This document shows, one piece after another, positions 34,388-43,144 of a stretch of DNA of 64,000 nt; within the stretch, counting starts at the first letter, position 1, and each line of letters begins with the position of its first letter. The notes under the pieces are model-generated. The model was given only the letters and a program-made list of their open reading frames with translations, was not told the origin of the DNA and did not search any database. The position numbers and the translations under genes were made by a program. Origin of the DNA: Ga0077548 sp035440445 (GTDB lineage Bacteria > Pseudomonadota > Alphaproteobacteria > Rhizobiales > Xanthobacteraceae); the NCBI GenBank assembly GCA_035440445.1, contig DAORMJ010000012.1:60699-124698 (forward strand), given 5' to 3'.

Positions 34388-34906
34388 ATGACCGCACGCT
34401 TTGAAATCGTCACCGGCGACATCACGAAACTGCACGTAGATGCCATCGTGAATGCCGCGAACAACACGCTGCTGGGCGGCGGCGGCGTCGATGGCGCGAT
34501 CCATCGCGCCGCAGGACCGGAGCTTTTGCGCGAGTGCCGCACGCTTGGCGGCTGCGCCACCGGCGACGCCAGAATCACGAAAGGCTATCGCCTGCCTGCG
34601 CGTTACGTCATCCACACGGTGGGCCCGGTCTGGCAAGGCGGCGGCGAGAACGAGGCGAAACTGCTCGCATCCTGCTATCGCAAGTCTTTGCGGCTCGCGC
34701 AGGAGCACGCGCTGCGCTCCATCGCCTTTCCGGCGATTTCCACCGGAGTCTATCGCTTTCCCGCGGCGGAAGCTGCAAGAATCGCGGTTGCGGCGTGCCT
34801 CGCAGAGATCAATGCCGAAGCACAAGAAAGCAACGTCACCTTCTGCTGCTTCTCGGACGAATCCGCCGCGCATCACCGCGCAGCTTTTGCCGCTCACGGC
34901 ATCTAG
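34388..34906 (+). CDS. Macro domain protein (O-acetyl-ADP-ribose deacetylase)
   Basis: A 172-residue single macro domain. The ADP-ribose-binding loops are clear: GDITKLHVDAIVNAANNTLL with GGGGVDGAIHRAAG, and FPAISTGVYRFP. This matches YmdB-type proteins that remove acetyl from O-acetyl-ADP-ribose or reverse mono-ADP-ribosylation. An arrangement with a toxin (DarT) would change the meaning, but no ADP-ribosyltransferase gene is visible next door. It lies 37 bases after the patatin gene. Confidence 0.92.
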   Translation: MTARFEIVTGDITKLHVDAIVNAANNTLLGGGGVDGAIHRAAGPELLRECRTLGGCATGDARITKGYRLPARYVIHTVGPVWQGGGENEAKLLASCYRKSLRLAQEHALRSIAFPAISTGVYRFPAAEAARIAVAACLAEINAEAQESNVTFCCFSDESAAHHRAAFAAHGI

Positions 34907-34976
34907 CGCCGGCTTGCACATTGATGCGCGATTGCGTTTGATCCGGCCGCTGTCTGCAATACCACGAGAGTTCCGG

Positions 34977-36041
34977 ATGAAAGTTGGCAACGTCATCATG
35001 TTTGCGTCTGCGCTGCTCGCGAGTTCCGCAAGCCTCGCGCAGGACAAGCCGCAGATCGAAACCAACCAGAACTATATCGAAGGGCTCAACCGCAACGCGC
35101 AAGCTCCCGTCGCCGACAAGAAGGAGATGCTGCAATTCGTGCTGCGCGCGCTGCCCGATCGCGTGAAGGTCTATCCGACCGAAAATTATTATTACTTCGG
35201 CTTTTACTCCGGCGGCATCCGCTATGCCGGCAATATCCGGCTTGATGCGAGCGACCGCGACAAGGGCAAACTGCACTTCGCCTACTTCGTCGATAATGTC
35301 GCCTGGTTGCCGGAGCCGCCGGTCAATTATGCGGTGATGGATATCGCCGATGGCGTGAAGGTCGAAAAGGTCGAGCGCTTTCTCTATCGCGTGACGGCGG
35401 GTGACCGCAGCGTGCTGTTCGAGCTGAACGATCTGTCAAACGCGCGGCCACCCGAGCATATGCTCGATCCAGACGAGCGCTTCATCGGACCGGTGTTCGA
35501 CGAATCCGGCATGCGCTTCTTTCTCGTCTTCAATGCGAAGCTCGGACTGTTTCACTACATCCTCGATGAAACCATCCCTCTTTCGGATCGCCTGACCCGC
35601 ATCAAGGCGACCGATCGCATCGAGATCGGGACGAGGACCGGCTTTGCCTTCTATCGCGACCTCAAGCGCGAGCGCCGCATCCTGATCGGCGCGTTCGAAG
35701 ACAACGTGCTTGGAAACAATTACTTCGACGGACCCTTCGATCAGCTTCCCGATAATTTCATCGAGGGCGACGATCTCCTCAAAGCCATACTGCAGGTCGC
35801 CCCGCATTTGCAGGGTACCATCGACCGTTTCGGCGGCAGCTTCGATGGCTCCGAACGCTTCCTGATCGCGCCCTATATGACCTACCGGCTGGATGCGGAC
35901 CTCATGCGCGCGCACCATTGCGCGACCGGGCCGCAGGGCAAGGGGCCGCGCTATTACGCCTGTTTCCAGCTCGATCAGGCACCGGAGCCCCCGCCCGCAA
36001 AGCTGAAAAATCCGCCGCGCGGCAAAGCGCCTCCCAGATAG
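34977..36041 (+). CDS. Secreted protein of unknown function, 354 aa
   Basis: I do not recognise this family. A signal peptide (MKVGNVIMFASALLASSASLAQ, cleavage near residue 22) indicates export. The mature part is soluble and beta-rich, with aromatic stretches such as PTENYYYFGFYSGGIRYAG, and a C-terminal tail rich in Pro and Lys (PPPAKLKNPPRGKAP). A central segment NYFDGPFDQLPDNFIEGDD could be a metal or ligand loop. ATG 34977 is chosen for the signal peptide and the GAGAG site upstream. It lies 80 bases before the XdhC-like operon but there is no evidence of functional linkage. Confidence 0.75.
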   Translation: MKVGNVIMFASALLASSASLAQDKPQIETNQNYIEGLNRNAQAPVADKKEMLQFVLRALPDRVKVYPTENYYYFGFYSGGIRYAGNIRLDASDRDKGKLHFAYFVDNVAWLPEPPVNYAVMDIADGVKVEKVERFLYRVTAGDRSVLFELNDLSNARPPEHMLDPDERFIGPVFDESGMRFFLVFNAKLGLFHYILDETIPLSDRLTRIKATDRIEIGTRTGFAFYRDLKRERRILIGAFEDNVLGNNYFDGPFDQLPDNFIEGDDLLKAILQVAPHLQGTIDRFGGSFDGSERFLIAPYMTYRLDADLMRAHHCATGPQGKGPRYYACFQLDQAPEPPPAKLKNPPRGKAPPR

Positions 36042-36121
36042 CTGCTCTGCATAGCGCCACTTCTTACGGGCCGCTGCCGGGACTACAATCGCCCGCAGAA
36101 AAGCAGTTCGAGGAAACGATC

Positions 36122-36439
36122 ATGCAACAGGAAGACCTGCTCGGCACCGCCGCAGCCTGGCGCAAGGAAGGCCGCAAGGTAGCGCTTGCGACCGTCACCG
36201 AAACCTGGGGCTCCGCACCGCGGCCGGTCGGCTCCAATCTCGTGATCGACGGAGAAGGAAATTTTCTCGGCTCCGTCTCCGGCGGCTGTGTCGAAGGCGC
36301 AGTCGTCGCCGAAGCGCTCGATGTGATCGAAAGCGGCAAGCCGAAGCTGATCTCGTTCGGCGTGGCCGACCAGACCGCATGGGAAGTCGGCCTTTCCTGC
36401 GGCGGGAAGATTTCGGTCTATGTAGAACCGGTCAACTGA
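36122..36439 (+). CDS. XdhC/CoxI N-terminal domain protein
   Basis: A 105-residue stand-alone XdhC_CoxI domain. The family block ALATVTETWGSAPRPVGSNL and SGGCVEGAVVAEAL is clear, with the conserved Cys in GGCVEG and a second in LSCGGKISV. XdhC proteins bind molybdenum cofactor and help sulfurate and insert it into xanthine dehydrogenase or CO dehydrogenase-type enzymes. In many genomes N- and C-terminal parts are one protein; here they are two genes separated by a LysE gene. aggaaac precedes the ATG. One base separates its stop from the next ATG. Confidence 0.88.
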   Translation: MQQEDLLGTAAAWRKEGRKVALATVTETWGSAPRPVGSNLVIDGEGNFLGSVSGGCVEGAVVAEALDVIESGKPKLISFGVADQTAWEVGLSCGGKISVYVEPVN

Positions 36440-36440
36440 A

Positions 36441-37064
36441 ATGGCTTCGACGGAAGTTCTTCTGGCCTTTGCGATCGCGACCGCGTTGTTCGCCTATTTT
36501 CCCGGCCCTGCACTACTCTACACCGCCGCGCAGACGCTGGCGCGCGGCAGGCGCGCAGGACTCATGGCCGTCCTCGGCATTCATATTGGCTGCTACGCGC
36601 ATGTGCTCGGCGCGACCCTTGGTCTCTCGGCGGTGTTTCGCTACGTGCCCGAAGCCTATGCCGCGCTGAAATTTGCTGGCGCCGCCTATCTCGTATGGCT
36701 CGGGATCGCGATGATCCGCGGCAGCGGCGACACCGCTCCCGCGGTTAAACCGAAATCCACCCGCCGCGCTTTTGCCGAGAGCATCGTCGTCGAACTCTTG
36801 AACCCGAAGGTGGCGTTGTTCTTCATCGCGTTTCTCCCGCAATTCGTCGATCCCGCAGCGTCGTTTCCCGTCTGGCTGCAGTTTCTCATTCTCGGCGTGA
36901 TCGTGAACTTTGCCTTCTCGTCCGCCGATCTGGTAACGGTCTTCACCGCGTCGGCCGTTGTAAGCCGCCTGCGCAGATCGGGTACTGCCGAAAAAATATC
37001 CCGCTGGCTGGGCGGCGGCCTCTTGATCGGGCTTGGTGTCAAGCTCGGCATGGACAAGACCTGA
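36441..37064 (+). CDS. LysE/RhtB family amino acid exporter
   Basis: A 207-residue membrane protein with about six hydrophobic segments. Family features are FPGPALLYTAAQTLARGRRA at the N-terminus and VELLNPKVALFFIAFLPQFV in the middle. Members export lysine, homoserine or threonine; the substrate is not predictable. It is wedged between the two XdhC-type genes with one- and two-base spacings, so it is transcribed with them although it has no obvious connection with molybdenum cofactor. Confidence 0.88.
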   Translation: MASTEVLLAFAIATALFAYFPGPALLYTAAQTLARGRRAGLMAVLGIHIGCYAHVLGATLGLSAVFRYVPEAYAALKFAGAAYLVWLGIAMIRGSGDTAPAVKPKSTRRAFAESIVVELLNPKVALFFIAFLPQFVDPAASFPVWLQFLILGVIVNFAFSSADLVTVFTASAVVSRLRRSGTAEKISRWLGGGLLIGLGVKLGMDKT

Positions 37065-37066
37065 AG

Positions 37067-37759
37067 ATGAAACTTGAATTGCTGCACGCGCTAAACGAAG
37101 AACGCGCCGCTCGCCGCGCCGCGGTCGTCGTCACTGTGCTCGCAAGCGGCGAACAGCGTCTCGTGAGAGCGGGCGGCGTCGCAAACGACCCGCTGCGGGA
37201 AGAAATCGCAAAGCGCCTGCGCTGGGGAAAAAGCGGCACTGAAGAAACCGCGGAAGGCAAAGTCTTCCTTACCGTCTTCGCTCCTCCGCCGCGTCTCGTC
37301 GTAACCGGCGCGGTACACATCAGCCAGGCGCTCGCGCCGATGGCCGAGAGGCTCGGCTTCGATGTCACGATCATCGACCCGCGCACCGCATTTGCCACCG
37401 AAGAGCGTTTTGCCGGCATAAAACTTTTCGCCGAATGGCCGGACAAGGTGCTGCCCGGCATCGGCGTGGACACACATACCGCCTTTGTCGCCTTGACCCA
37501 TGACCCGAAGATCGACGATCCGGCGCTCCTGCATGCGCTCGCGACGGATTGTTTTTACATCGGCGCATTAGGCTCGCGGAAAACCAACGCCGCGCGGCTT
37601 GAGCGCCTGAAGGCGCAAGGCATGAGCGAGACGCAACTCGCGCGCATTCATGCGCCGATCGGCCTAGACATCGGCGCTGTCTCGCCCGCCGAAATTGCGA
37701 TATCCATTCTGGCCGAGATCGTCGGAACGCTCCGGCTCGAGAAAGCTGCTCCACAATGA
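37067..37759 (+). CDS. XdhC Rossmann domain protein
   Basis: A 230-residue protein with the C-terminal XdhC domain. A lead-in of about 90 residues carries ARRAAVVVTVLASGEQRLV; the Rossmann part has LVVTGAVHISQALAPMAERL, then VTIIDPRTAFATEERF. The conserved C-terminal block is FYIGALGSRKTNAARLERL and ARIHAPIGLDIGAVSPAEIA. It would act with the small XdhC N-terminal protein in maturing a molybdenum hydroxylase. The stop overlaps the next ATG (ATGA), coupling it to the molybdopterin-binding gene. Confidence 0.9.
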   Translation: MKLELLHALNEERAARRAAVVVTVLASGEQRLVRAGGVANDPLREEIAKRLRWGKSGTEETAEGKVFLTVFAPPPRLVVTGAVHISQALAPMAERLGFDVTIIDPRTAFATEERFAGIKLFAEWPDKVLPGIGVDTHTAFVALTHDPKIDDPALLHALATDCFYIGALGSRKTNAARLERLKAQGMSETQLARIHAPIGLDIGAVSPAEIAISILAEIVGTLRLEKAAPQ

Positions 37760-39369
37760 AATTCGGCTCGCTTCCGCTTGACGAAGCGCTGGGCGGCGTC
37801 GCCGTCCATTCGATCAGAAAAGACAAGCTCGTTCTGAAAAAGGGAACGACGATCGGCAATGCCGAAGTGCTTGCCTTGCGGGCCGCGGGGATCGACGAGA
37901 TCGTGGTTGCCAAGCTCGAGCCCGGCGATGTCGCCGAGGATATCGCGGCGAAGGCGCTCGCAGACGCCGCGAAAGGCGACCATGTGCGCGTCGACGAGGC
38001 TTTCACGGGCCGCGCCAATCTTTTCGCCGAAAAGGCAGGCGTGCTCGTCGTCGACAAAGAGGCGATAGACCGGCTGAACGGGATCGACGAATCCATCACC
38101 TTCGCGACGCTACCGGCTTTCGGCATGGTTGCCGAAGGCCAGATGATCGCGACCGCAAAGATCATTCCCTTTGCCGTCAGCACCGCGTCGCATCGGGCCA
38201 CCGTCGAAGCTGCGAAAGCCGCTGCAGGACTGGTGCGTGTCGCGCCTTACCGGATCAAGAAGGTCGCGGTGATTTCGACGCGGCTTCCCGGCCTTGCCAA
38301 GAAGGTAATCGAGAAGACGCTTCGCGTAACCCAGGAGCGTCTCGCCCCAGCAGGGGCCGCGATCGTCTCCGACCAGCGCATTGAACACGACAGCGAAAAA
38401 CTTTCGCAGGCGATCAGCAAAGCATTGAGCGAAGGTGCTGAGCTTGTGCTGATCTTCGGCGCATCCGCCATCGCCGATCGCCGCGACGCGATTCCCGCCG
38501 CGATCGAACAGAGCGGCGGAAAGGTCTCGCATTTCGGCATGCCGGTTGACCCCGGCAATCTCATGCTGATCGGCAACGTCGGCGACACGCCCGTGCTCGG
38601 CGCGCCGGGCTGCGCGCGGAGCCCGAAGGAAAACGGCTTCGACTGGGTGCTTTCGCGGCTTCTCGCCGGACTGCCGGTCAAGCGCGAAGAAATTGCCAGC
38701 ATGGGCGTAGGCGGTCTCCTGATGGAAATCGTGACACGGCCGCAGCCGCGCGAAGACGCCGTGGAGGAAAAGAAGAATATCGCGGCGATCGTGCTGGCAG
38801 CCGGCCGGTCGAGCCGCATGCGCGGGCCGAACAAACTCCTCGCCGAATTCGGCGGCACGCCGCTGGTGCGCCGCGCCGCCGAGGCGGCGCTTGCCTCCAA
38901 AGCCTCGCCTGTTTTGATCGTGACCGGCCATGACGAGATCGCCGTGCGCAATGCGCTCCAGGGCCTCGACGTCCGCTTCGTGCAAAACCCCGCCTATGCC
39001 GAAGGCCTTTCCACGTCGCTCAAGGCAGGCATCGGCGCGCTCGGCGAGAGCGTGACCGGCGCTGTCATCTGCCTCGGCGACATGCCGGGGGTATCGGCCG
39101 CGTTGATCGACAAACTCATTGCCGGCTACGAGCCGGCGCGCGGCGCCCTGATCGTGGTGCCGTCGCGAAACGGCCATCGCGGCAATCCGGTATTGTGGTC
39201 GCGGCGCTTCTTCCCCGAGATCATGAAGTTAGAGGGCGACATGGGTGCGCGAAAACTCGCGAGCAGCTATGCCGAAGGCGTGGCCGAGATCGAGGTCGAT
39301 GACGACAGCGCGTTCTTCGACATCGATACGCCTGAAACGCTCGAGATCGCGCGCAAGGCGGTCAGCTGA
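37756..39369 (+). CDS. Molybdopterin-binding / NTP-transferase fusion
   Basis: A 537-residue two-domain protein. The N-terminal part (about 1-330) is a MoeA/MogA-like molybdopterin-binding region with LPLDEALGGVAVHSI, then MPVDPGNLMLIGNVGDTPVL and GCARSPKENGFDWVL. The C-terminal part (about 340-537) is a MobA-like nucleotidyltransferase with IVLAAGRSSRMRGPNKLL, then the acidic CLGDMPGVSAALIDKL. Such fusions probably add CMP to molybdopterin for CO dehydrogenase/xanthine dehydrogenase-type enzymes. Last gene of the four-gene operon; no molybdenum hydroxylase structural gene is in the window. Confidence 0.92.
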   Translation: MKFGSLPLDEALGGVAVHSIRKDKLVLKKGTTIGNAEVLALRAAGIDEIVVAKLEPGDVAEDIAAKALADAAKGDHVRVDEAFTGRANLFAEKAGVLVVDKEAIDRLNGIDESITFATLPAFGMVAEGQMIATAKIIPFAVSTASHRATVEAAKAAAGLVRVAPYRIKKVAVISTRLPGLAKKVIEKTLRVTQERLAPAGAAIVSDQRIEHDSEKLSQAISKALSEGAELVLIFGASAIADRRDAIPAAIEQSGGKVSHFGMPVDPGNLMLIGNVGDTPVLGAPGCARSPKENGFDWVLSRLLAGLPVKREEIASMGVGGLLMEIVTRPQPREDAVEEKKNIAAIVLAAGRSSRMRGPNKLLAEFGGTPLVRRAAEAALASKASPVLIVTGHDEIAVRNALQGLDVRFVQNPAYAEGLSTSLKAGIGALGESVTGAVICLGDMPGVSAALIDKLIAGYEPARGALIVVPSRNGHRGNPVLWSRRFFPEIMKLEGDMGARKLASSYAEGVAEIEVDDDSAFFDIDTPETLEIARKAVS

Positions 39370-39370
39370 T

Positions 39371-40147
39371 TCAGAAGGGCTGCGGCTCGGAAACCGGAGT
39401 CTCCTGCCGCGTCTGCACGAGATGCACCGCACGCTGCACCTCGCGCAGTGTGGGCTTCAGCCAGTTCCTGATCTTCGAGCGCGCGTCGAAAGAGAGATAG
39501 GCAAGCGGAAGCGGCGGCCTCTCGCCGGGAGGCGGCTGATAACCGGGCACCGAAGTCAGCAAAAATTCCGAGATTGAAACGCGCTCATCTTCGAGCAAGC
39601 TGATCGCCATGGGATCAAGCGCGGGTAATTGCAGCCGGACCGGATGGGCCTTGAGCGCCCAATAGGCGTTCACGCGATGAAGCTCCTCCGGAGCAGGCCC
39701 GAGATACGCATTCTCCGCAAGCATGAACTCGCAATCGAAATAGGCGCGAAGACGAAAGCCACGCTCGAAATCATCCGCGACGTAATGCGGGACATAGACG
39801 ATCACCGGCTCGACGTTGTTCGAACGCGCCTCGGCGATGAGATCGATGTCGCGCACCAGCGTGAAGAAATCCGAATAGGCGCGATGGGTGACGTCCACGA
39901 CCTTCGGCTGGAGCGTGCGGACGGGAAGCGTATCGAAGAGGCTCATCCGCCCCTTGGTAGTGCCGAGATCGACGAGTGTCGCGTCCGGAAAATACTTCGA
40001 GAATTTCGGCCGCTGCGCGTCGGTGTCGAAGAGCAGCGGCGCCTGCCCCGCGATGCGAAAGAAATCGGCGAACAGCCGTGCAATCAGCGTCGTACCGGAT
40101 CGCTCGTGCGGAGACACGACGAGGATTGCAAGGCTCTTTCCGGACAT
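39371..40147 (-). CDS. ParA/MinD-like paralogue with degenerate P-loop
   Basis: A 258-residue soluble protein. It aligns by eye with the adjacent ParA-like protein (shared FDT after the second strand, K-x-F-x-P, a VDL, a D-x-L-x-TL and a V-D-V block). However, its Walker A region is SPHERSGTT at residues 12-20, lacking both the deviant-Walker lysine and the phosphate-binding lysine. It is therefore unlikely to hydrolyse ATP in the usual way and may be a partner of its neighbour. The C-terminal Pro-rich stretch YQPPPGERPPLP is distinctive. It lies 45 bases downstream of the neighbour on the same strand. Confidence 0.7.
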   Translation of the reverse strand: MSGKSLAILVVSPHERSGTTLIARLFADFFRIAGQAPLLFDTDAQRPKFSKYFPDATLVDLGTTKGRMSLFDTLPVRTLQPKVVDVTHRAYSDFFTLVRDIDLIAEARSNNVEPVIVYVPHYVADDFERGFRLRAYFDCEFMLAENAYLGPAPEELHRVNAYWALKAHPVRLQLPALDPMAISLLEDERVSISEFLLTSVPGYQPPPGERPPLPLAYLSFDARSKIRNWLKPTLREVQRAVHLVQTRQETPVSEPQPF

Positions 40148-40192
40148 CGTCTTTACCTGTCCGCGCGGGGAACGCCCGCGCGAAGAACCGGG

Positions 40193-40975
40193 TTACGAAG
40201 CCTGCGCGCCTTCCGTGGCCCAATCCATCAGTCCGGCATTGTCGAACTGTTCGTGGATCGCCTTCTCCCAGGTGCGCACATAGCCGCGCAGCACGAGCGA
40301 GTAGTCGGCCTTCTGGTTCTTGTCGTTCTTGTTCTGCGCAAACGAAACGAACGGAACGCCGGCGATTTCGACCTGCTCATAGGCCATCTCGTTGAGCTTC
40401 GGCACGCTGATCTCATGGGTGGCACGGCGCGAGCGCTTGAAATAGCGGTCGTATGTGTCCTGATCCCATTCGAAGAAGTTCGTTTCGTTGATGTGATTCT
40501 TCACGACAAAATATTCACCGTTCTCGGTGAAGGGCATGACGTCCTCGATCTCGCTCAAGGAAGCGACCGAAGGCCCGAGCACATGGAAAAGCGCGAACTT
40601 GAATTCGCGGTTTTCGACCGCATCGAAGAAGCCGACGTCGGTCATGTCTTTCAGCGTCCGCGACAAGAGCCCCGCCCGCACGTCGATGATCGAAACTTTC
40701 ACCTCGCTAGTGTGGAGCGTATCGAGCACCTTCATCTGATCGGCGACCTGCGTCAGGTCCACGACCTCGGTGACGCGCGGATGAAAGCGCTTGAGCGTGC
40801 CGCGAGGGCTCTCGGTATCGAAGGCGCGCGTCAGCACATTTTTGGCTGCGAAATAATCGAGCATGGTGCGCGCGACGGTGGTCTTGCCGACGCCGCCTTT
40901 GTCGGCCCCAACGATGATGACTGCAGGCTTCTGCTTCCCGCCGGACGAGCCGGACCTCTTTGTCTCTTTCGCCAC
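40193..40975 (-). CDS. ParA/MinD-like ATPase
   Basis: A 260-residue deviant-Walker ATPase. The P-loop KGGVGKTT is at residues 26-33, preceded by VIIVGAD, and the FDTES segment that normally follows the second strand is present. A long C-terminal half (KNHINETNFFEWDQDTY and QKADYSLVLRGYVRTWE) is unlike chromosome-partition ParA or MipZ. No parB homologue or centromere-like repeats are close by, so a role in plasmid partition is not supported. The GTG at 40975 is chosen for gagggaaag just upstream. First of a two-gene unit with the degenerate paralogue. Confidence 0.8.
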   Translation of the reverse strand: MAKETKRSGSSGGKQKPAVIIVGADKGGVGKTTVARTMLDYFAAKNVLTRAFDTESPRGTLKRFHPRVTEVVDLTQVADQMKVLDTLHTSEVKVSIIDVRAGLLSRTLKDMTDVGFFDAVENREFKFALFHVLGPSVASLSEIEDVMPFTENGEYFVVKNHINETNFFEWDQDTYDRYFKRSRRATHEISVPKLNEMAYEQVEIAGVPFVSFAQNKNDKNQKADYSLVLRGYVRTWEKAIHEQFDNAGLMDWATEGAQAS

Positions 40976-41116
40976 GCGACTTTCCCTCGAATTCTGTCCG
41001 CGGCGCTCCACGAGCGGAACGCACGCCGGTTGACCCCGCAAACCCGGTCCAGAGTGCTGGTTTTTCCCCGTAATCGCAAGCGATCACGTAGGAAACCGGC
41101 TTGGATGGCACGGCCT

Positions 41117-41596
41117 TTAGGAGGGGCAGGTGGCCAGCAATTGCTTCGCCGCCGCCGTGATTCCCTTTAGCGGGATTTCCTCGGCCTTGCCATCGACATG
41201 GACCAGAAGTGTGCCGCCCTCCGAGAGGAGCCCGCGAAGCGCCGGGGTCATCCGGATCTGTCCTTCCAGGACGAACAGGTCGTCAAGTTCGAGCCGCCGG
41301 CCGGTCGCGGCGATCGTTACGCTCGCGCCGCTGGCCCTTCCGCGCACGGAGAGGCGAATGTCGAACTTCCCGCCGTCTTTGGCGGACTTCGGCTCGTGCT
41401 CGTAATTCACGACAATCGCGCGTGTCTTGCGATCACAATGAAAATCGATTCGGATGCCATCGCTTTCCGGAATGGCATAGCGCAGCGCGGCGCCGTCTTC
41501 GGTGATCTGGCCGATCCAGCGATATTCGCTGGCGCCGGCCGGCATCGCGCCGGCCAGGCACATCGAGAATGCGAGAAGGAAGAGACGTCGCTTCAT
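41117..41596 (-). CDS. Exported protein of unknown function, 159 aa
   Basis: A signal peptide (MKRRLFLLAFSMCLAGAMPAGA) is followed by a beta-rich domain with YRWIGQITEDGAALRYAIPE near the start and two cysteines (in FHCDRKT and LATCPS) that could form a disulfide in the periplasm. I do not recognise the family. It lies about 140 bases upstream of the ParA-like pair on the same strand and is divergent from the chromate transporter gene, with 110 bases between starts. Confidence 0.7.
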   Translation of the reverse strand: MKRRLFLLAFSMCLAGAMPAGASEYRWIGQITEDGAALRYAIPESDGIRIDFHCDRKTRAIVVNYEHEPKSAKDGGKFDIRLSVRGRASGASVTIAATGRRLELDDLFVLEGQIRMTPALRGLLSEGGTLLVHVDGKAEEIPLKGITAAAKQLLATCPS

Positions 41597-41706
41597 GGAA
41601 TCGCTTCGTTGGTTTGTTGGGAATAGAGTTGGCTTGGAAATGGATGCCAGCGACGCATCACGCGATCAAGCAACCGCATGCCGAAGTATCGCCCCGGAAA
41701 CCTGAC

Positions 41707-43077
41707 ATGAAGTCATCTGAAGCGCCAGCCTATCCGACCTTTGCCGAAGCTGTTCGCGTGTGGCTTCGCATCGGGCTGCTGTCTTTCGGGGGTCCCGCGG
41801 CACAGATCGCGCTCATGCATCGGATACTGGTCGAAGAGAAGCGCTGGATCTCGGACCGGCGATTCCTGCATGCGCTCAATTACTGCATGTTGCTGCCCGG
41901 CCCCGAAGCCACGCAGCTTGCCGCATACATCGGCTGGCTCTTGCACAAGATTCGCGGCGGCGTCGTTGCGGGGATGTTTTTCATCCTGCCCGGCATCGTC
42001 GCGATTATGGCGCTGAGCTGGATTTATGTCATTGCCGGGCAGCTTGGTATTGTCGCCGCGCTCTTCTTTGGGATGAAGGCAGCAATCCTTGCGGTCGTGC
42101 TTGAAGCGGTACAGCGGATCGGCCGGCGTATCCTGAACAGCGCGCCATTGATTGCGCTCGCAGCGTTTGCCTTTGTCGCGATCTATTTTCTGAATGTGCC
42201 GTTTCCACTGGTCGTACTGGCGGCAGGAATTATCGGCTATGCGTTAAGCAAGCTGGGCTGGCATGGTTTCGAAGCACCACCCTCCCATCAGAATGCCAAT
42301 TCCGCCACGATTCCGGATAGCCTGATCGACCGCGATCAACCGGAACATACCCGGCCGAATGTACAGCGGCTGGTGAAAGTATCGGCGATCTGGCTCGCGA
42401 TCTGGCTGATCCCGGTCGCGCTGCTCGTCGCAATGCTCGGCGAGGCAAACACATTCTCGCGCATCGCGGTTTTCTTCTCGAAGATGGCCATGGTGACCTT
42501 CGGCGGCGCCTATGCGGCGCTTGCCTACGTCGCACAGCAGGCGGTCGAGAACTTCCGATGGCTTACCGCCGGCGAAATGCTAGACGGGCTCGGCCTTGCC
42601 GAAACCACACCCGGACCTCTCATCATGGTTCTGCAGTTCGTGGGCTTCCTGGCTGCGTTCCGCGACGCCGGCGGCATGCCTCCGCTTCTGGCCGCAACCC
42701 TCGGCGGTCTGCTCGCGACCTGGGTGACGTTCGCCCCCTCGTTCCTCTGGATCTTCGCAGGCGCGCCCTACATCGAAACCCTGCGCAACAACAGAGCCCT
42801 CTCGGCTGCCTTGGTCGCCATCACCGCCGCCATCGTCGGCGTCATCCTGAACCTTGCAGTCTGGTTCGCCGTACATGTCATCTTCTCGCAAAGCCGGAGC
42901 ATGACATTCGGGCCGCTGCACTTTGACGTCCCGGTCCTTGCGAGCATTAACCTGTGGGCGGCCGGCCTGTCGGCCGGTGCCGTCGTTGCGATCTTCGTCT
43001 TCCGGGTCGGCATGATCCCGGTAATTGCGGCTTGTGTAGCCGCCGCAATCGCGCTCCATCTGGGCGGTATTATTTAA
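41707..43077 (+). CDS. chrA: Chromate efflux transporter
   Basis: A 456-residue membrane protein of the long-chain CHR family with two homologous halves. The first half has GLLSFGGPAAQIALMH, then LPGPEATQLAAYIGW. The second has MAMVTFGGAYAALAYVAQQA, then LGLAETTPGPLIMVLQFVGF. The FGGP and PGP motifs are diagnostic. These proteins export chromate driven by ion gradients. ATG 41707 gives MKSSEAPAYPTFAEAV, the usual start; the open frame further upstream is not family-like. No chrB or other chromate resistance gene is next to it. Confidence 0.92.
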   Translation: MKSSEAPAYPTFAEAVRVWLRIGLLSFGGPAAQIALMHRILVEEKRWISDRRFLHALNYCMLLPGPEATQLAAYIGWLLHKIRGGVVAGMFFILPGIVAIMALSWIYVIAGQLGIVAALFFGMKAAILAVVLEAVQRIGRRILNSAPLIALAAFAFVAIYFLNVPFPLVVLAAGIIGYALSKLGWHGFEAPPSHQNANSATIPDSLIDRDQPEHTRPNVQRLVKVSAIWLAIWLIPVALLVAMLGEANTFSRIAVFFSKMAMVTFGGAYAALAYVAQQAVENFRWLTAGEMLDGLGLAETTPGPLIMVLQFVGFLAAFRDAGGMPPLLAATLGGLLATWVTFAPSFLWIFAGAPYIETLRNNRALSAALVAITAAIVGVILNLAVWFAVHVIFSQSRSMTFGPLHFDVPVLASINLWAAGLSAGAVVAIFVFRVGMIPVIAACVAAAIALHLGGII

Positions 43078-43144
43078 GCGGATACGTCGCATTTCTTAAT
43101 CCGCATTAACGCAGCGAAAGCGATTTCCCGCTAACGCTACGCGT

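Noticed and set aside
40193..41041. Plasmid or chromosome partition locus
   Set aside because: There is no parB gene or iterated centromere site beside the ParA-like genes, and the C-terminal half is unlike partition ParA.
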